Assembly (NCBI RefSeq): GCF_003057745.1
Contig: NZ_QBJD02000011.1
Coordinates: 62,001 to 126,000 of the forward strand
Reading direction: 5' to 3'
DNA length: 64,000 nt
Source of the DNA: Enterobacter sp. RIT418
GTDB taxonomy: Bacteria > Pseudomonadota > Gammaproteobacteria > Enterobacterales > Enterobacteriaceae
Shown: positions 45,210 through 55,459 of the stretch, piece by piece
Position numbering within the stretch: the stretch's first letter is position 1
Layout of the letters: each line of letters begins with the position of its first letter
Made by a program: the position numbers and the translations under genes
Notes under the pieces: generated by a model
What the model was told of the DNA's origin: nothing
Seen by the model: only the letters and a program-made list of their open reading frames with translations
The model's database searches: none

Positions 45210-46526
45210 TTACGATTTCGTCGACTGCTCAAAGCGGCGCAGCAGCTGATTCCCGCGCTCAACCGCGGAGTCCAGCGCCTGCTGCGGGGTTTTCTTGCCG
45301 GTCCAGACGCTTTCCAGCTCTTCATCCACGACGGTGCGGATCTGCGGCATGTTGCCCAGGCGCAGGCCCTTGGTGAACGGCAACGGCGGCTTGTTCAGCA
45401 TTTGACGCGTCGCGATATCCGCGCCCGGGTTTTTGCTGTAGAAGCCCTGCTCGCGGGTCAGGTCGTATGCGGCTTTGGTGATCGGCAGGTAGCCGGTCTT
45501 CTGGTGCCATTCGGCGGCAATCTCAGGCTTCGCCAGGAAGTCGAGGAACTCGGCCACGCCCTTGTAGGTGCCTTTATCTTTGCCCTGCATCACCCACAGG
45601 CTCGCCCCGCCGATGATGGCGTTCTGCGGCGCGCCCTTCACGTCTGCGTCGTACGGCATCATGCCCACGCCGTAGTTGAATTTGGCGTAGTGACGGATGT
45701 CCGCCAGCGAGCCGGAGGAGGCGGTGGTAATGGCGCAGTCGCCGTTGTAGAACTTCTCGGTGGATTCATCTTTACGGCCAAAGTAGCTGAAGTCGCCCTT
45801 CTTGTTCAGATCGGCAAGCAGCGCGATGTGCTTCACCTGCTCCGGCTTGTTGAACTCCAGAACCGCGTCGGTGCCGTCGAAGCCGTTATTTTTGGTGGCA
45901 ACCGGCAGGCCGTGCCAGGCGCTGAAGTTTTCAATCTGGATCCAGCCCTGCCAGCCGCTGGCGTAGCCGCACTTCATCCCCGCCGTTTTCAGCTTCGCCG
46001 TGTACTCGGCGAGATCCTGCCAGGTTTTTGGCGGCTGCTCCGGATCTAAACCGGCTTTTTTGAAGGCGTCTTTGTTGTAGTACAGCACCGGCGTGGAGCT
46101 GTTAAACGGCTGCGACAGCAGGTGGCCGGTTTTGGAATCGGTGTAGTAGCCGGAGACGGTCGGCACGAACTGGGACTCATCGAAGCTGATGCCCGCGTCT
46201 TTGAACACTTCGTAGACCGGCTTGATGGCTTTGGAGGCCATCATAGTGGCGGTACCCACTTCGTAAACCTGTAACAGGGCAGGCGCGTTGCCGGTACGGA
46301 AGGCGGCGATGCCCGCGCTCAGGCTCTGCTCGTAGTTGCCTTTGTACACCGGCACAATTTTGTAATCCGGATGAGCGTCGTTGAAACGCTGCGCCAGGGA
46401 GTCAACCTCTTTACCCAACTCCCCTTCCATGGAATGCCAGAACGGAATGGTGGTAACGGCCATTGCGTTTGTCGCAAAAGCCAGACCGATTGCCAGACCT
46501 AAAGCCGTGTGTCGTAACGATGTCAT
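45210..46526 (-). CDS. ugpB: sn-glycerol-3-phosphate periplasmic binding protein
   Basis: UgpB captures glycerol-3-phosphate and glycerophosphodiesters in the periplasm. The 438 residues equal E. coli UgpB. A signal peptide [20 protein letters not shown] is followed by the mature start [18 protein letters not shown]. Two ATGs (46532, 46526) follow AAGAGAG; 46526 matches the family length. Pho boxes lie 60-115 bp upstream. Confidence 0.96.
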   Translation of the reverse strand: MTSLRHTALGLAIGLAFATNAMAVTTIPFWHSMEGELGKEVDSLAQRFNDAHPDYKIVPVYKGNYEQSLSAGIAAFRTGNAPALLQVYEVGTATMMASKAIKPVYEVFKDAGISFDESQFVPTVSGYYTDSKTGHLLSQPFNSSTPVLYYNKDAFKKAGLDPEQPPKTWQDLAEYTAKLKTAGMKCGYASGWQGWIQIENFSAWHGLPVATKNNGFDGTDAVLEFNKPEQVKHIALLADLNKKGDFSYFGRKDESTEKFYNGDCAITTASSGSLADIRHYAKFNYGVGMMPYDADVKGAPQNAIIGGASLWVMQGKDKGTYKGVAEFLDFLAKPEIAAEWHQKTGYLPITKAAYDLTREQGFYSKNPGADIATRQMLNKPPLPFTKGLRLGNMPQIRTVVDEELESVWTGKKTPQQALDSAVERGNQLLRRFEQSTKS

Positions 46527-46588
46527 TGTCATCTCTCTTATTATGCCGGGATGCGCGATATCACGCGTTTTATGCTCGCGAGGTAACA

Positions 46589-46640
46589 TGACATGCTCGA
46601 ATGACAGAAAAATAACCGTTTGTTTGCAGATAAGTGACAG
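46589..46640 (-). promoter_or_regulatory. Two Pho-box-like sites upstream of ugpB
   Basis: On the minus strand CTGTCACTTATCTGCAAA (46623-46640) has CTGTCA-like halves 11 bp apart, as in a PhoB box. CTGTCATTCGAGCATGTCA (46589-46607) is a second, looser copy. ugp is a known Pho regulon operon, so phosphate starvation control is expected. Confidence 0.7.
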
Positions 46641-46734
46641 CCAGGCGTCAGGGGGATGATGGTTGTGTGAAGGGGGATCGGTGCGGTCTGGTGCCCTCAC
46701 CCCGGCCCTCTCCCACGGGGAGAGGGAGAAAACA

Positions 46735-46763
46735 CTAAAAAAGGCAACGTGTGTTGCCTTTTT
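46735..46763. terminator. Intrinsic terminator, first copy
   Basis: AAAAAAGGCAAC, a four-base loop and GTTGCCTTTTT; it can work in both directions. It is the most ugpB-proximal of three. Confidence 0.88.
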
Positions 46764-46828
46764 GCTTTTACCTCGTGCGGTCTGGTGCCCTCATCCCGGC
46801 CCTCTCCCACAGGGAGAGGGAGAAAACA

Positions 46829-46857
46829 CTAAAAAAGGCAACGTGTGTTGCCTTTTT
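46829..46857. terminator. Intrinsic terminator, second copy
   Basis: Identical stem to the copy at 46735-46763 within the second 94-bp unit. Confidence 0.88.
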
Positions 46858-46922
46858 GCTTTTACCTCGTGCGGTCTGGTGCCCTCACCCCGGCCCTCTC
46901 CCACAGGGAGAGGGAGAAAACA

Positions 46923-46951
46923 CTAAAAAAGGCAACTTACGTTGCCTTTTT
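46923..46951. terminator. Intrinsic terminator, livF-proximal copy
   Basis: GGCAAC, TTAC loop and GTTGCCTTTTT. It is 8 bp from the livF stop and is the first one met by liv transcripts. Confidence 0.9.
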
Positions 46952-46959
46952 GCTTTTAC

Positions 46960-47673
46960 CTATCCGCCTAAATACGCACTCCGCACCGCCTCGTTCGCCA
47001 GCAGCGCGTCACCGGTATCCTCAAGCACCACGCGACCGTTTTCCAGCACGTAGCCGCGGTCGGCGAGCTTCAGCGCCTGGTTGGCGTTTTGCTCAACGAG
47101 GAAGATGGTCATCCCCTCTTTGCGCAGCTGTTCGATGGTGTCGAAAATCTGCTGGATAATGATCGGCGCAAGGCCGAGCGACGGCTCGTCCAGCAGCAGC
47201 AGGCGCGGCTGGCTCATCAGCGCGCGGCCAATCGCCAGCATCTGCTGCTCGCCGCCGGACATAGTGCCCGCCCGCTGGATGCGGCGCTCCCACAGGCGCG
47301 GGAAGAGTTCATATACCCACTTGATGCGGGTCTGAAACTCGTCGCGGTGGGCGAAGAAGCCGCCCATCGCCAGGTTCTCTTCCACCGTCATGCGGGAAAA
47401 TACGCGCCGCCCTTCCGGCACAATCGCCACCGCTTCGCGCATGATTTTGGCGGTCTGCCAGTCGGTAATGTCTTTGCCATCAAACACAATCCGCCCGCTG
47501 GACGCGCGCGGATCGCCGCACAGGGTGCCGAGCAGCGTGGTTTTGCCCGCGCCGTTGGCGCCAATCAGGGTGACGATTTCCCCCTGGTTGATATGCAGGC
47601 TGACGTCGTGCAGCGCCTGGATCTTGCCGTAGTGCGCGTTGACCTTGTCAAACGTTAACATCGCTTTTTCCAT
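46960..47673 (-). CDS. livF: Branched-chain amino acid ABC transporter ATP-binding protein LivF
   Basis: One of two ATPases of the leucine/isoleucine/valine importer. The 237 residues equal E. coli LivF. Walker A GANGAGKTT, signature MSGGEQQM and Walker B LLLLDEPSLGLAP are clear. Start ATG 47673 (MEKAMLTFDKV) is 1 bp after the livG stop. It is last in livKHMGF, before three tandem terminators. Confidence 0.96.
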   Translation of the reverse strand: MEKAMLTFDKVNAHYGKIQALHDVSLHINQGEIVTLIGANGAGKTTLLGTLCGDPRASSGRIVFDGKDITDWQTAKIMREAVAIVPEGRRVFSRMTVEENLAMGGFFAHRDEFQTRIKWVYELFPRLWERRIQRAGTMSGGEQQMLAIGRALMSQPRLLLLDEPSLGLAPIIIQQIFDTIEQLRKEGMTIFLVEQNANQALKLADRGYVLENGRVVLEDTGDALLANEAVRSAYLGG

Positions 47674-47674
47674 C

Positions 47675-48442
47675 TTATGCCTCACCCAGGTATGCGCGGA
47701 TCACGTCCGGGTTGTTGCGGATCGCTTCCGGCGTGCCGTTGGCCAGCGGCGTGCCCTGGTTTACCACGTAGATACGGTCGGAAATGCCCATCACCAGCTT
47801 CATGTCGTGCTCAATCAGCAGGATGGTGGTGTCGTGACGATCGCGCAGCTCGGCGATCAGCTCGTCCAGCTCCTTGGTCTCTTTCGGGTTGAGGCCCGCC
47901 GCCGGTTCGTCGAGCATCAGAATTTCCGGTTGCGTCACCATGCAGCGCACGATCTCCAGACGGCGCTGGTCGCCGTAGGCCAGGTTGCTGGCCTGGCGGT
48001 TAGCGTGCTGAAGCAGGCCGATGCGGTCGAGCCAGGTGGCGGCGCGGTCCAGCGCTTCCTCCTGCGCGCGGCGAAACGCCGGGGTTTTCAGCAGGCCGGA
48101 GAAGACGCCCGTTTTGAGCTGCTGATGCTGCGCCACCAGCAGGTTTTCAATCACCGTCATCTCGCGGAACAGACGCACATGCTGGAACGTTCGCACCACG
48201 CCCATGCGGGCGATCTGCTGGCCCGACAGCCCTTCAAGGTGCTGGTCGCGCAGCATAATAGTGCCGCCCGTCGGCTTGTAGAAGCCGGTCAGGCAGTTGA
48301 ACACCGTGGTTTTCCCCGCGCCGTTCGGGCCGATCAGGGAGACGATCTCTTTCTTGTGCAGATCCAGAGAGACGTTGTTGACCGCCAGCAGGCCGCCAAA
48401 ACGCATCATCAGGCCGTTTACGGATAATAATGGCTGACTCAT
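47675..48442 (-). CDS. livG: Branched-chain amino acid ABC transporter ATP-binding protein LivG
   Basis: Second ATPase of the importer. The 255 residues equal E. coli LivG. Walker [10 protein letters not shown], signature [11 protein letters not shown] (a variant of LSGGQ typical of this family) and Walker [14 protein letters not shown] are visible. The start overlaps the livM stop by four bases. Confidence 0.96.
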   Translation of the reverse strand: MSQPLLSVNGLMMRFGGLLAVNNVSLDLHKKEIVSLIGPNGAGKTTVFNCLTGFYKPTGGTIMLRDQHLEGLSGQQIARMGVVRTFQHVRLFREMTVIENLLVAQHQQLKTGVFSGLLKTPAFRRAQEEALDRAATWLDRIGLLQHANRQASNLAYGDQRRLEIVRCMVTQPEILMLDEPAAGLNPKETKELDELIAELRDRHDTTILLIEHDMKLVMGISDRIYVVNQGTPLANGTPEAIRNNPDVIRAYLGEA

Positions 48443-49716
48443 GCCTGCTCTCCTTTTACTTCCGCATCTTTAAGCTTCAGCTGCGGACGGGTCATCGGCA
48501 GCAGGCCCTGCGGACGCCAGATCATCATCAGCACCATCAGGCCGCCCAGCATCAGCATGCTGTATTCGTTAAAGTCGCGCATCAGCTCGCGGGAGACCAC
48601 CAGCAGGATCGCCGCAAGAATAACGGCGAACTGCGAGCCCATCCCGCCCAGCACCACAATCGCCAGCACGAAGGCAGACTCGGCAAAGGTGAACGATTCC
48701 GGGCTGACGAAGCCCTGGCGCGCGGCAAACAGCGTTCCGGCAAAGCCCGCAAACGCGGCGCTGATGGTGAATGCGGTCAGCTTGATGCGGGTCGGGTTCA
48801 GGCCCAGGGAGCGGCAGGCGATCTCATCCTCGCGCAGCGCTTCCCACGCGCGGCCCAGCGGCATGCGCAGCAGGCGGTTAATCACGAACAGGGTTATCAC
48901 CACCAGCAGCAACGCCACCAGGTAGAGCCAAATCACGCGGTCGGACGGGTCGTACTTGATGCCAAAGAAGTTGCTGAAGGTGTCCCAGCCGCCTTCGCGG
49001 GCGGTTCGGCTGAACTCCAGGCCGAAGAAGGTCGGTTTCGGGATCTGGCTGATGCCGTTCGGTCCGCCGGTCACTTCGGTGTTGTTAAGCAGCAGGATAC
49101 GCACGATTTCGCCGAACCCTAAGGTCACAATCGCCAGATAGTCGCCGCGCAGGCGCAGCACCGGGAAGCCGAGCAGGAAGCCCGCGGCGGCAGAAACCAG
49201 CCCCGCCAGCGGCAGGCAGGTCCAGAAGCCGAGGCCGTAATAGTGGTTTAGCAGCGCGAAGGTGTAGGCCCCGATGGCGTAGAAGCCGCCGTAGCCGAGC
49301 ACCAGCAGGCCAGAAAGACCGACCACCACGTTCAGGCCGAGGCCCAAAATCACGTAGATCATGGTCAGGGTGGCGATATCTACCGTCCCGCGCGAGACCA
49401 CGAACGGCCACGCCACGGCGGCCACCAGCAGCGCCACGAGGAACAGCTTCTGCTTCACGGTTGAACCGTCGATAGCCGGCAGCACGAATTTAGGCCCAGA
49501 GACGCCTTTCAGCGTTTTCTGGAACAGCGGGCGCAGCAGCTGGAACAGGAACACCACCGCCGTGCCGATAAACACCCACTGCCAGCGGATGTCAGGGGCA
49601 GTATCGACCACCAGCTTAGTGCCGTTCAGCTCGAGCTGGACGCCCATAAAGACGCCCGCCAGCACGAAGAACATGGCGGCAGAGAGCAGCGCCATTGCAA
49701 AATGCATCGGTTTCAT
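48439..49716 (-). CDS. livM: Branched-chain amino acid ABC transporter permease LivM
   Basis: Membrane subunit of the importer. The 425 residues equal E. coli LivM. Roughly ten hydrophobic segments and the permease loop [23 protein letters not shown] are present. The start overlaps livH by four bases. Confidence 0.95.
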   Translation of the reverse strand: MKPMHFAMALLSAAMFFVLAGVFMGVQLELNGTKLVVDTAPDIRWQWVFIGTAVVFLFQLLRPLFQKTLKGVSGPKFVLPAIDGSTVKQKLFLVALLVAAVAWPFVVSRGTVDIATLTMIYVILGLGLNVVVGLSGLLVLGYGGFYAIGAYTFALLNHYYGLGFWTCLPLAGLVSAAAGFLLGFPVLRLRGDYLAIVTLGFGEIVRILLLNNTEVTGGPNGISQIPKPTFFGLEFSRTAREGGWDTFSNFFGIKYDPSDRVIWLYLVALLLVVITLFVINRLLRMPLGRAWEALREDEIACRSLGLNPTRIKLTAFTISAAFAGFAGTLFAARQGFVSPESFTFAESAFVLAIVVLGGMGSQFAVILAAILLVVSRELMRDFNEYSMLMLGGLMVLMMIWRPQGLLPMTRPQLKLKDAEVKGEQA

Positions 49717-50639
49717 ACTTTCTCTACCTCCGGACGGCCCAGAATACCGGTAGGCATTACCAGCAGAACCAGAATCAGCAGGGCAAACGACACCACGTCT
49801 TTGTATTCAGTGCTCAGGTACGCCGAGGAGAGCGCTTCCGCCACGCCCAGGATCAGCCCGCCGATCATCGCCCCCGGAATGCTGCCGATACCGCCGAGTA
49901 CCGCCGCGGTGAAGGCCTTCATCCCGGCCATAAAGCCGATGTACGGGTTAATCACGCCGTAGAACTGGCCGAGCAGCACGCCCGCGACCGCCGCCATTGC
50001 CGCGCCGATCACGAAGGTCAGCGCAATCACGCGGTCGGTGTTGATGCCGAGCAGGCTCGCCATCTTCAGGTCTTCCGCGCAGGCGCGGCAGGCGCGCCCC
50101 ATGCGGGAGTAGCGGATGAAAATGGTCAGGGCGAGCATTGCCAGGAAGGTGACAACCCAAATCACCAGCTGCATGGTGGTAATCGACGCGGAGAAGTTTT
50201 CGCTCGCGCCCACAATCCACTGGCCGTTGAACAGGCTCGGCAGCGCCACGTCGCGCGAGCCTTCGGTCAGACTAACGTAGTTTTGCAGGAAGATGGACAT
50301 CCCAATCGCGGAGATCAACGCAATCAGGCGCTTGGAGCTGCGCACGGGCCGGTAGGCGACGCGCTCGATGCTCCAGCCGTAGGCGCTGGCGATCACGATC
50401 GCGCCGACGAACCCGGCGGCAACCAGCAGCCAGCTGCTGTCGATGCCCATCATCATCAGCGCGGCGATAATCATAAAGGAGACATAGCTGCCGATCATGT
50501 AGACCTCGCCGTGGGCGAAGTTGATCATGCCGATAATGCCGTAAACCATCGTATAGCCGATGGCGATCAGCGCGTAGGTGCTTCCCAGCGTGACGCCGTT
50601 AAACATCTGCTGCAGGAAATAGAGAAACTGCTCGGACAT
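49713..50639 (-). CDS. livH: Branched-chain amino acid ABC transporter permease LivH
   Basis: Second membrane subunit, 308 residues as in E. coli. It has about eight membrane segments, [15 protein letters not shown] near the N-terminus and the coupling loop [20 protein letters not shown] used ATG 50639 ([11 protein letters not shown]); an ATG two codons upstream is also in frame. Confidence 0.95.
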   Translation of the reverse strand: MSEQFLYFLQQMFNGVTLGSTYALIAIGYTMVYGIIGMINFAHGEVYMIGSYVSFMIIAALMMMGIDSSWLLVAAGFVGAIVIASAYGWSIERVAYRPVRSSKRLIALISAIGMSIFLQNYVSLTEGSRDVALPSLFNGQWIVGASENFSASITTMQLVIWVVTFLAMLALTIFIRYSRMGRACRACAEDLKMASLLGINTDRVIALTFVIGAAMAAVAGVLLGQFYGVINPYIGFMAGMKAFTAAVLGGIGSIPGAMIGGLILGVAEALSSAYLSTEYKDVVSFALLILVLLVMPTGILGRPEVEKV

Positions 50640-50685
50640 ATGCAAACCTTTTTAAACCCGCCCGGCGGTCCGGGCGGTGGGATGA

Positions 50686-51795
50686 TTATTTGGCGGCCGA
50701 GGAAGATCCGTCGGCGTGCCACTTAAAGACACCAAATTCAAATCCCTTCAGATCGCCTTTCTCATCCCAGTTCAGCGGCCCAATCACGGTGTTCGCCCCG
50801 TGCGCTTTTAAATCTTTCACCAGATCCAGCGGCTCTTTGCTGCCGGTACGGTCCATTGCCGTTGCCAGAGACTGCACGGCGGCGTAGGTGATCCAGACGT
50901 ACGGACCGCTCGGATCTTTCTTCTGCGCCTTCAGCGCGTCCACGATAGCCTTGTTCGCAGGATCCTGGTCATAGCGTTTTGGCATCGTGACCAGCATGCC
51001 CTCGGCGGCATTACCCGCGATGTTTGACAGCGAGGCGTTGCCCACGCCTTCCGGCCCCATAAACTGGGTTTTCAGGCCGGTGGCGCGCGCCTGGCGCAGC
51101 ATCTGGCCCATTTCCGGGTAGTAGCCGCCGTAGTAAACGAAGTCGATGTTCTCTTTTTGCAGACGGGCAATCAGCGCCGAGAAGTCTTTCTCGCCCGCGG
51201 TGATGCCGTCGAAGAAGACGATGTTCGCGCCGCCTTTTTTCAGGCCGTCCTGCACGGAGCGGGCCAGGCCTTCGCCGTACTGCTGTTTGTCATGAATAAT
51301 GGCAATGCGCTGCGGCTTGACGGTCTCGAGGATGTACTTCGCGGCGGTTGGTCCCTGCGAGGAGTCCAGGCCGGCGGTACGCATGATGTGCGCGTAGCCG
51401 CGTTGGGTCAGCTCCGGGTTGGTCGCGCCCGGGGTGATCATCAGAATGCCTTCATCTTCATAGATATCGGACGCGGGCTGCGTGGACGATGAGCAGAGGT
51501 GGCCAATCACGTACTGGATGCCGTCATTGACGATTTTGTTGGCAACCGCGACGGCCTGTTTCGGATCGCAGGCGTCGTCATATTCCACCGCCACCAGCTT
51601 GTCGCCCTTGATGCCGCCCTTGGCGTTGATGTCTTTGATCGCCTGGCGCGCGCCGTTGAACTCCATATCGCCCCATTGGGCAACCGGACCGGACATCGCG
51701 CCGACCACGGCAACCTTGATGTCATCAGCCAGTGCAGACTGTGAAATCGCCAGTGCAACCATTCCCGCGATCAATGCCTTCGCGTTCCTTTTCAT
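50686..51795 (-). CDS. livK: Leucine-specific periplasmic binding protein
   Basis: LivK binds leucine and feeds LivHMGF. The 369 residues equal E. coli LivK. A signal peptide ([20 protein letters not shown]) ends before [15 protein letters not shown]. The cysteines of YDDACDP and [10 protein letters not shown] form the family disulfide. It heads livKHMGF. The assignment over LivJ rests on closer match to LivK and its position. Confidence 0.93.
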   Translation of the reverse strand: MKRNAKALIAGMVALAISQSALADDIKVAVVGAMSGPVAQWGDMEFNGARQAIKDINAKGGIKGDKLVAVEYDDACDPKQAVAVANKIVNDGIQYVIGHLCSSSTQPASDIYEDEGILMITPGATNPELTQRGYAHIMRTAGLDSSQGPTAAKYILETVKPQRIAIIHDKQQYGEGLARSVQDGLKKGGANIVFFDGITAGEKDFSALIARLQKENIDFVYYGGYYPEMGQMLRQARATGLKTQFMGPEGVGNASLSNIAGNAAEGMLVTMPKRYDQDPANKAIVDALKAQKKDPSGPYVWITYAAVQSLATAMDRTGSKEPLDLVKDLKAHGANTVIGPLNWDEKGDLKGFEFGVFKWHADGSSSAAK

Positions 51796-52219
51796 TTCAG
51801 AATCCCCATTCGTGACGTGATGTTTATATTTTGTTTTATTATGGTTAAAAAGCATTCTGTACTTTTAATGAACAACGCTATTTTTACCAGTGCCTTTAAT
51901 GGTTTAGCGCGGTTTTTTGTCAAAAACCAGACTAATATCTCTATTTTTCAGGCGATTAAGCAAAGATAATATTCTGAATTCAGGCAGAGATAAACAAATA
52001 AAAGCGCAGTTTGCAGCATAAAATAACGGTACAATGCGCCGAATAAATCACTACCCATCAGGTTAAAATTCTGCTTATTTTTCGATCCATGTGTTTTCGA
52101 ACTGCGCAACGCGCTGCCAAAAAACTAATCACCTGGTAAATGGGAATAAAAAGAGAAAGCGCCTGAGCAAATAAATTGAGTACACTGGCCGCACTCTTTT
52201 TGATTTGGACACGCAGCTA
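51796..52219. other. AT-rich intergenic region between livK and panM
   Basis: This 424-bp stretch separates the divergent livK and panM starts. It is clearly more AT-rich than the genes around it. The livK ribosome site GGGGAT is at 51803-51808 on the minus strand. AT-rich tracts such as AATATTCTGAATTCAG could suit Lrp, which controls liv genes in E. coli, but I could not place a specific site. I saw no gene in it. Confidence 0.6.
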
Positions 52220-52609
52220 ATGAAACTGACTATCGTGCGTCTGGTGACCTTTAGCGACCAGGATCGTATCGACCTGGGCAAAATCTGGCCGGAATACTCT
52301 CCTTCGTCGCTGGCCGTTGACGAAACTCACCGCATTTATGCCGCGCGCTTTAACGAGCGCCTGCTGGCCGCCGTTCGCGTGACGCTGAGCGGCACAGAAG
52401 GGGCGCTGGATTCACTGCGCGTGCGCGACGTCACCCGCCGTCGCGGGGTCGGACAGTATTTGATTGAAGAGCTGATCCGCGAAAACCCGAGCGTCACTTC
52501 CTGGTGGATGGCGGACGTGGGCGTGGAAGACCGCGGCGTGATGGCCGCGTTTATGCAGGCGTTGGGATTTACGGCGCAGGCGAATGGGTGGGAGAAGCGG
52601 CAGGGTTGA
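52220..52609 (+). CDS. panM: PanD-processing acetyltransferase-like factor PanM
   Basis: PanM (PanZ, YhhK) is a GNAT protein that promotes self-cleavage of aspartate decarboxylase PanD and senses CoA for pantothenate control. The 129 residues (127 in E. coli) carry RVRDVTRRRGVGQYLIEELI as acetyl-CoA loop. ATG 52220 (MKLTIVRLV) was chosen over a TTG 15 bases upstream. It is divergent from livK and convergent with livJ. Confidence 0.94.
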   Translation: MKLTIVRLVTFSDQDRIDLGKIWPEYSPSSLAVDETHRIYAARFNERLLAAVRVTLSGTEGALDSLRVRDVTRRRGVGQYLIEELIRENPSVTSWWMADVGVEDRGVMAAFMQALGFTAQANGWEKRQG

Positions 52610-52625
52610 TCTGTGCGGACTGATG

Positions 52626-52745
52626 CCCTCACCCCGGCCCTCTCCCACAGGGAGAGGGAGAACACCGAATAATCCCTCTCTCCCAAAGGGGAAGAAGAAC
52701 GCCGAACTATCCCCTCTCCCTGTGGGAGAGGGTTAGGGTGAGGGC
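52626..52745. repeat. Dispersed palindromic repeat cluster between panM and livJ
   Basis: CCCTCACCCCGGCCCTCTCC opens it and GGGAGAGGGTTAGGGTGAGG closes it, with a degenerate middle unit (CCCTCTCTCCCAAAGGGGAAG). It lies between the convergent panM and livJ. Confidence 0.85.
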
Positions 52746-52762
52746 ATCAATCCGCACCCATA

Positions 52763-53863
52763 TTATTTGGCATCCGTCGCCGTGCCGTTAGCATGCCAGT
52801 CAAACACGCCGAACTCGAAGCCCTTCAGATCGCCCTTCTCATCCCAGGACAGCGGCCCCATCACGGTGTCCACCTTGTTTGCCTTCAGCCAGGTGGCAAT
52901 TTCCGCCGGATCGGCTGACTGGTTCAGACCCGCCTGCAGAGACTGCAGCGCAGCGTAGGTGGTCCAGACGAACGCGCCGCTTGGATCCTGTTTCTTGGCC
53001 TTGATCGCATCAACAACCGGCTTGTTCGCAGGCACCTGGTCGTAGTTCTTCGGCTTGGTCACCAGCAGGCCTTCGGCTGATTCACCCGCGATGTTGGACA
53101 GGGACACGTTAGCCACGCCTTCCGGTCCCATGAACTGGGTTTTCAGACCGGCCGCGCGCGCCTGGCGCAGGATCTGACCCATTTCCGGGTGGTAGCCGCC
53201 GTAGTAAACGAAGTCGATGTTCTCTTTCTTCAGGCGCGCCACCAGCGTGGAGAAGTCTTTTTCACCGGCGGTGATGCCGTCAAAGAACACGATGTCCGCG
53301 TTGGCTTTCTTCAGGTTGTCCTGCACGGAGCGCGCCAGGCCTTCGCCATACTGCTGTTTGTCATGCACAATCGCGATGCGCTTCGGCTTCACTTTCTCAA
53401 CGATATATTTCGCGGCGGTTGGGCCCTGATCGGAGTCGAGGCCGGTAGTGCGCAGGATCAGCTTATAGCCGCGCGCGGTCAGTTCCGGCGCGGTCGCAGC
53501 CGGAGTGATCATCAGAATGCCTTCGTCTTCGTAGATGTCAGACGCTGGCTGAGTAGAGGAAGAACACAGGTGGCCGATAACGTACTTGATGCCGTCGTTC
53601 ACCACTTTGTTCGCGACCGCGACCGCCTGTTTCGGGTCACACGCGTCGTCATATTTCACGATCTGCAGCTTTTCGCCTTTGATGCCGCCCTTGGCATTAA
53701 TGTCGGCAACCGCCTGCTCTGCGCCGGTAAATTCCTGGTCGCCGTACTGCGCTACCGGGCCGGACATCGCGCCCACAACGGCCACTTTAATATCCGCCTG
53801 AGCCATGGAGCTGAATGCCAACGCCATACATCCTGCCAGTAACGCTTTACCCTTCATATTCAT
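52763..53863 (-). CDS. livJ: Leu/Ile/Val periplasmic binding protein
   Basis: LivJ binds leucine, isoleucine and valine for the LivHMGF importer. The 366 residues (367 in E. coli) have a signal peptide ([20 protein letters not shown]) and the same paired cysteines as livK ([16 protein letters not shown]). ATG 53863 gives the family N-terminus; a second Met is at residue 3. It is transcribed apart from livKHMGF. CACAACA motifs in its leader suggest GcvB control. Confidence 0.95.
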   Translation of the reverse strand: MNMKGKALLAGCMALAFSSMAQADIKVAVVGAMSGPVAQYGDQEFTGAEQAVADINAKGGIKGEKLQIVKYDDACDPKQAVAVANKVVNDGIKYVIGHLCSSSTQPASDIYEDEGILMITPAATAPELTARGYKLILRTTGLDSDQGPTAAKYIVEKVKPKRIAIVHDKQQYGEGLARSVQDNLKKANADIVFFDGITAGEKDFSTLVARLKKENIDFVYYGGYHPEMGQILRQARAAGLKTQFMGPEGVANVSLSNIAGESAEGLLVTKPKNYDQVPANKPVVDAIKAKKQDPSGAFVWTTYAALQSLQAGLNQSADPAEIATWLKANKVDTVMGPLSWDEKGDLKGFEFGVFDWHANGTATDAK

Positions 53864-53892
53864 CCTGAGATTCCCCATTATTATGGTTATTA

Positions 53893-53915
53893 CGATTGTT
53901 GTGATGTTGTTGTGT
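53893..53915 (-). promoter_or_regulatory. Probable GcvB pairing site in the livJ leader
   Basis: On the minus strand the leader reads ACACAACAACATCACAACA, holding CACAACA twice, 30-52 nt before the livJ start. GcvB region R1 is G/U-rich and pairs with such C/A-rich targets; livJ is a known GcvB target in Salmonella. The gcvB gene is not in this window. Confidence 0.65.
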
Positions 53916-54028
53916 AGCGCTTTATTTCAGTTATAGGCGTGCTGTTCGCGCTTTTTCAGCATACTCTGCTAAAACATACCCCATTTTTATGATTTTGGAA
54001 TAGATAATTTGAAATGTATATATGCTAA

Positions 54029-54052
54029 GCCCGGCCGCCGTAATGGCCGGGC
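54029..54052. terminator. Hairpin after the PuuE-like gene
   Basis: GCCCGGCC and GGCCGGGC form an eight-pair GC stem with an eight-base loop. It begins 8 bp after the aminotransferase stop on the minus strand. There is little T-tract, so termination may be weak. Confidence 0.6.
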
Positions 54053-54060
54053 GTTTGGCT

Positions 54061-55326
54061 TTAATGAGTCAGCGCCGCAGAAATAATATCCAGCGCTTCG
54101 CGGAACTGCGCTTCGGGAATGGTGAGCGGATAGAGGAAGCGAATTACGTTGCCGTAGACGCCGCAGCTCAGCAGAATCAGCCCCTGCTGGAGCGCGCGCG
54201 CCTGCACCTGGCGGGTAAACTCAGGCGACGGCTGCCCGGTTTGCGGATCGTTAAATTCTACTGCCACCATCGAGCCCTGGGCGCGGATATCGGCGATATA
54301 TGGGCACTGGCCTTTGGCCTTATTCAGCACTTCAACCAGATGATGCCCAAGGTGCGACGCGCGCGTGCAGAGATCTTCTTCGTCAATCACGTCAAGCACC
54401 GCGTGCGCGGCGGCAATCGCCAGCGGGTTCCCCGCGTAGGTGCCGCCTAGACCGCCGGGCGCGGGGGCGTCCATCACCTCCGCCCGACCGGACACCGCGG
54501 AGAGCGGCATCCCGCCCGCCAGGCTTTTCGCCATGGTAATCAGGTCCGGCTTCACGCAGTGGTTTTCCATCGAGAAGAGTTTGCCGGTGCGCGCAAAGCC
54601 AGTTTGCACCTCGTCGGCAATCAGCAGAATGCCGTGTGTGTCGCACAGCGCGCGCAGCGCCTGCATAAAGTCAGCCGGGGCGACGTTAAACCCGCCCTCG
54701 CCCTGCACGGGCTCAAGCACGATCGCCGCCACCTGCTCGGGCGAGATATCCGCCTTGAAGATACGCTCTACGCTTTTGATCGCTTCCTGCGAACTGACGC
54801 CGTGCAGCGCGTTCGGGTACTGGGCGTGATAGACCGAGCCGGGGAACGGGCCGAAGCCGAGCTTATACGGAGAAACTTTCCCCGTGAGCGCCATGGTCAT
54901 GAACGTGCGCCCGTGGAACGCGCCGCCGAAGGTAATCAGCCCGGGGCGCCCGGTGTACGCGCGGGCAATTTTCACCGCGTTTTCGACGGCTTCCGCGCCG
55001 GTGGAGAAGAAGGCCGTTTTGGCGGGGCCGTCAACCGGCACGCGGGCGTTGATGCGCTCGGCCAGCGCGACGTAGCCCTCATAGGGGATAATCTGGTATG
55101 CGGTGTGGGTAAAGGCGTGGAGCTGCTTTTCGATGGCGGCAATAATTTTGGGATGGCGGTGGCCGGTATTGAGAACGGCGATCCCGGCGGCAAAATCGAT
55201 GTACTCGTTGCCTTCCACGTCCCACACGGTGGCGTTTTCGGCTTTCTCGGCATAGAAGTTACACATCACCCCAATGCCGCGCGGCGTGGCCTGCAAGCGC
55301 CGCTCGTTCAGTTCGTTATTCTTCAC
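54061..55326 (-). CDS. 4-aminobutyrate aminotransferase, PuuE-like, GTG start
   Basis: A class III aminotransferase expected to convert 4-aminobutyrate and 2-oxoglutarate to succinate semialdehyde and glutamate. With a GTG start at 55326 it has 421 residues, the length of E. coli PuuE, and it resembles PuuE along its whole length (ATPRGIGVMCNF, NVIRFLYPLTIP). The cofactor lysine is Lys267 in TMAKSLAGGMPLS, and LIADEVQTGFARTG holds the Asp. AGGGGGAG precedes the GTG; an ATG at 55359 is the alternative. E. coli K-12 has no gene here between livJ and rpoH. Confidence 0.88.
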   Translation of the reverse strand: MKNNELNERRLQATPRGIGVMCNFYAEKAENATVWDVEGNEYIDFAAGIAVLNTGHRHPKIIAAIEKQLHAFTHTAYQIIPYEGYVALAERINARVPVDGPAKTAFFSTGAEAVENAVKIARAYTGRPGLITFGGAFHGRTFMTMALTGKVSPYKLGFGPFPGSVYHAQYPNALHGVSSQEAIKSVERIFKADISPEQVAAIVLEPVQGEGGFNVAPADFMQALRALCDTHGILLIADEVQTGFARTGKLFSMENHCVKPDLITMAKSLAGGMPLSAVSGRAEVMDAPAPGGLGGTYAGNPLAIAAAHAVLDVIDEEDLCTRASHLGHHLVEVLNKAKGQCPYIADIRAQGSMVAVEFNDPQTGQPSPEFTRQVQARALQQGLILLSCGVYGNVIRFLYPLTIPEAQFREALDIISAALTH

Positions 55327-55404
55327 GGTCTCCCCCTGATGATCGCATGCGTAGCGCATCAGTAAGTGTTTGCCAGGGGGGGACAATTCGCCAGAGCGGG
55401 CGTT

Positions 55405-55441
55405 AAAAAAACAAAACCCCCGGATTCTCATCCAGGGGTTA
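55405..55441 (-). terminator. Intrinsic terminator of rpoH
   Basis: On the minus strand ACCCCTGGAT and ATCCGGGGGT form a stem followed by TTTTGTTTTTTT. It lies about 18 bp after the rpoH stop. Confidence 0.9.
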
Positions 55442-55459
55442 TCGGGTACTTCGCGGAAA

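Larger units (their letters stand above)
46681..46962. repeat. Three tandem 94-bp repeat-plus-terminator cassettes
   Basis: A 94-bp unit starting GTGCGGTCTGGTGCCCTCA repeats at about 46681, 46775 and 46869. Each has a palindromic arm pair (CCGGCCCTCTCCCAC, GGGAGAGGGAGAA) and an intrinsic terminator. Copies are nearly identical; the third carries CTTACG instead of CGTGTG in the terminator loop region. They lie between livF and ugpB. Confidence 0.93.

Noticed and set aside
46527..46700. 58-residue N-terminal extension of ugpB
   Set aside because: It would place the signal peptide internally and run across the Pho-box region; ATG 46526 gives the standard precursor.
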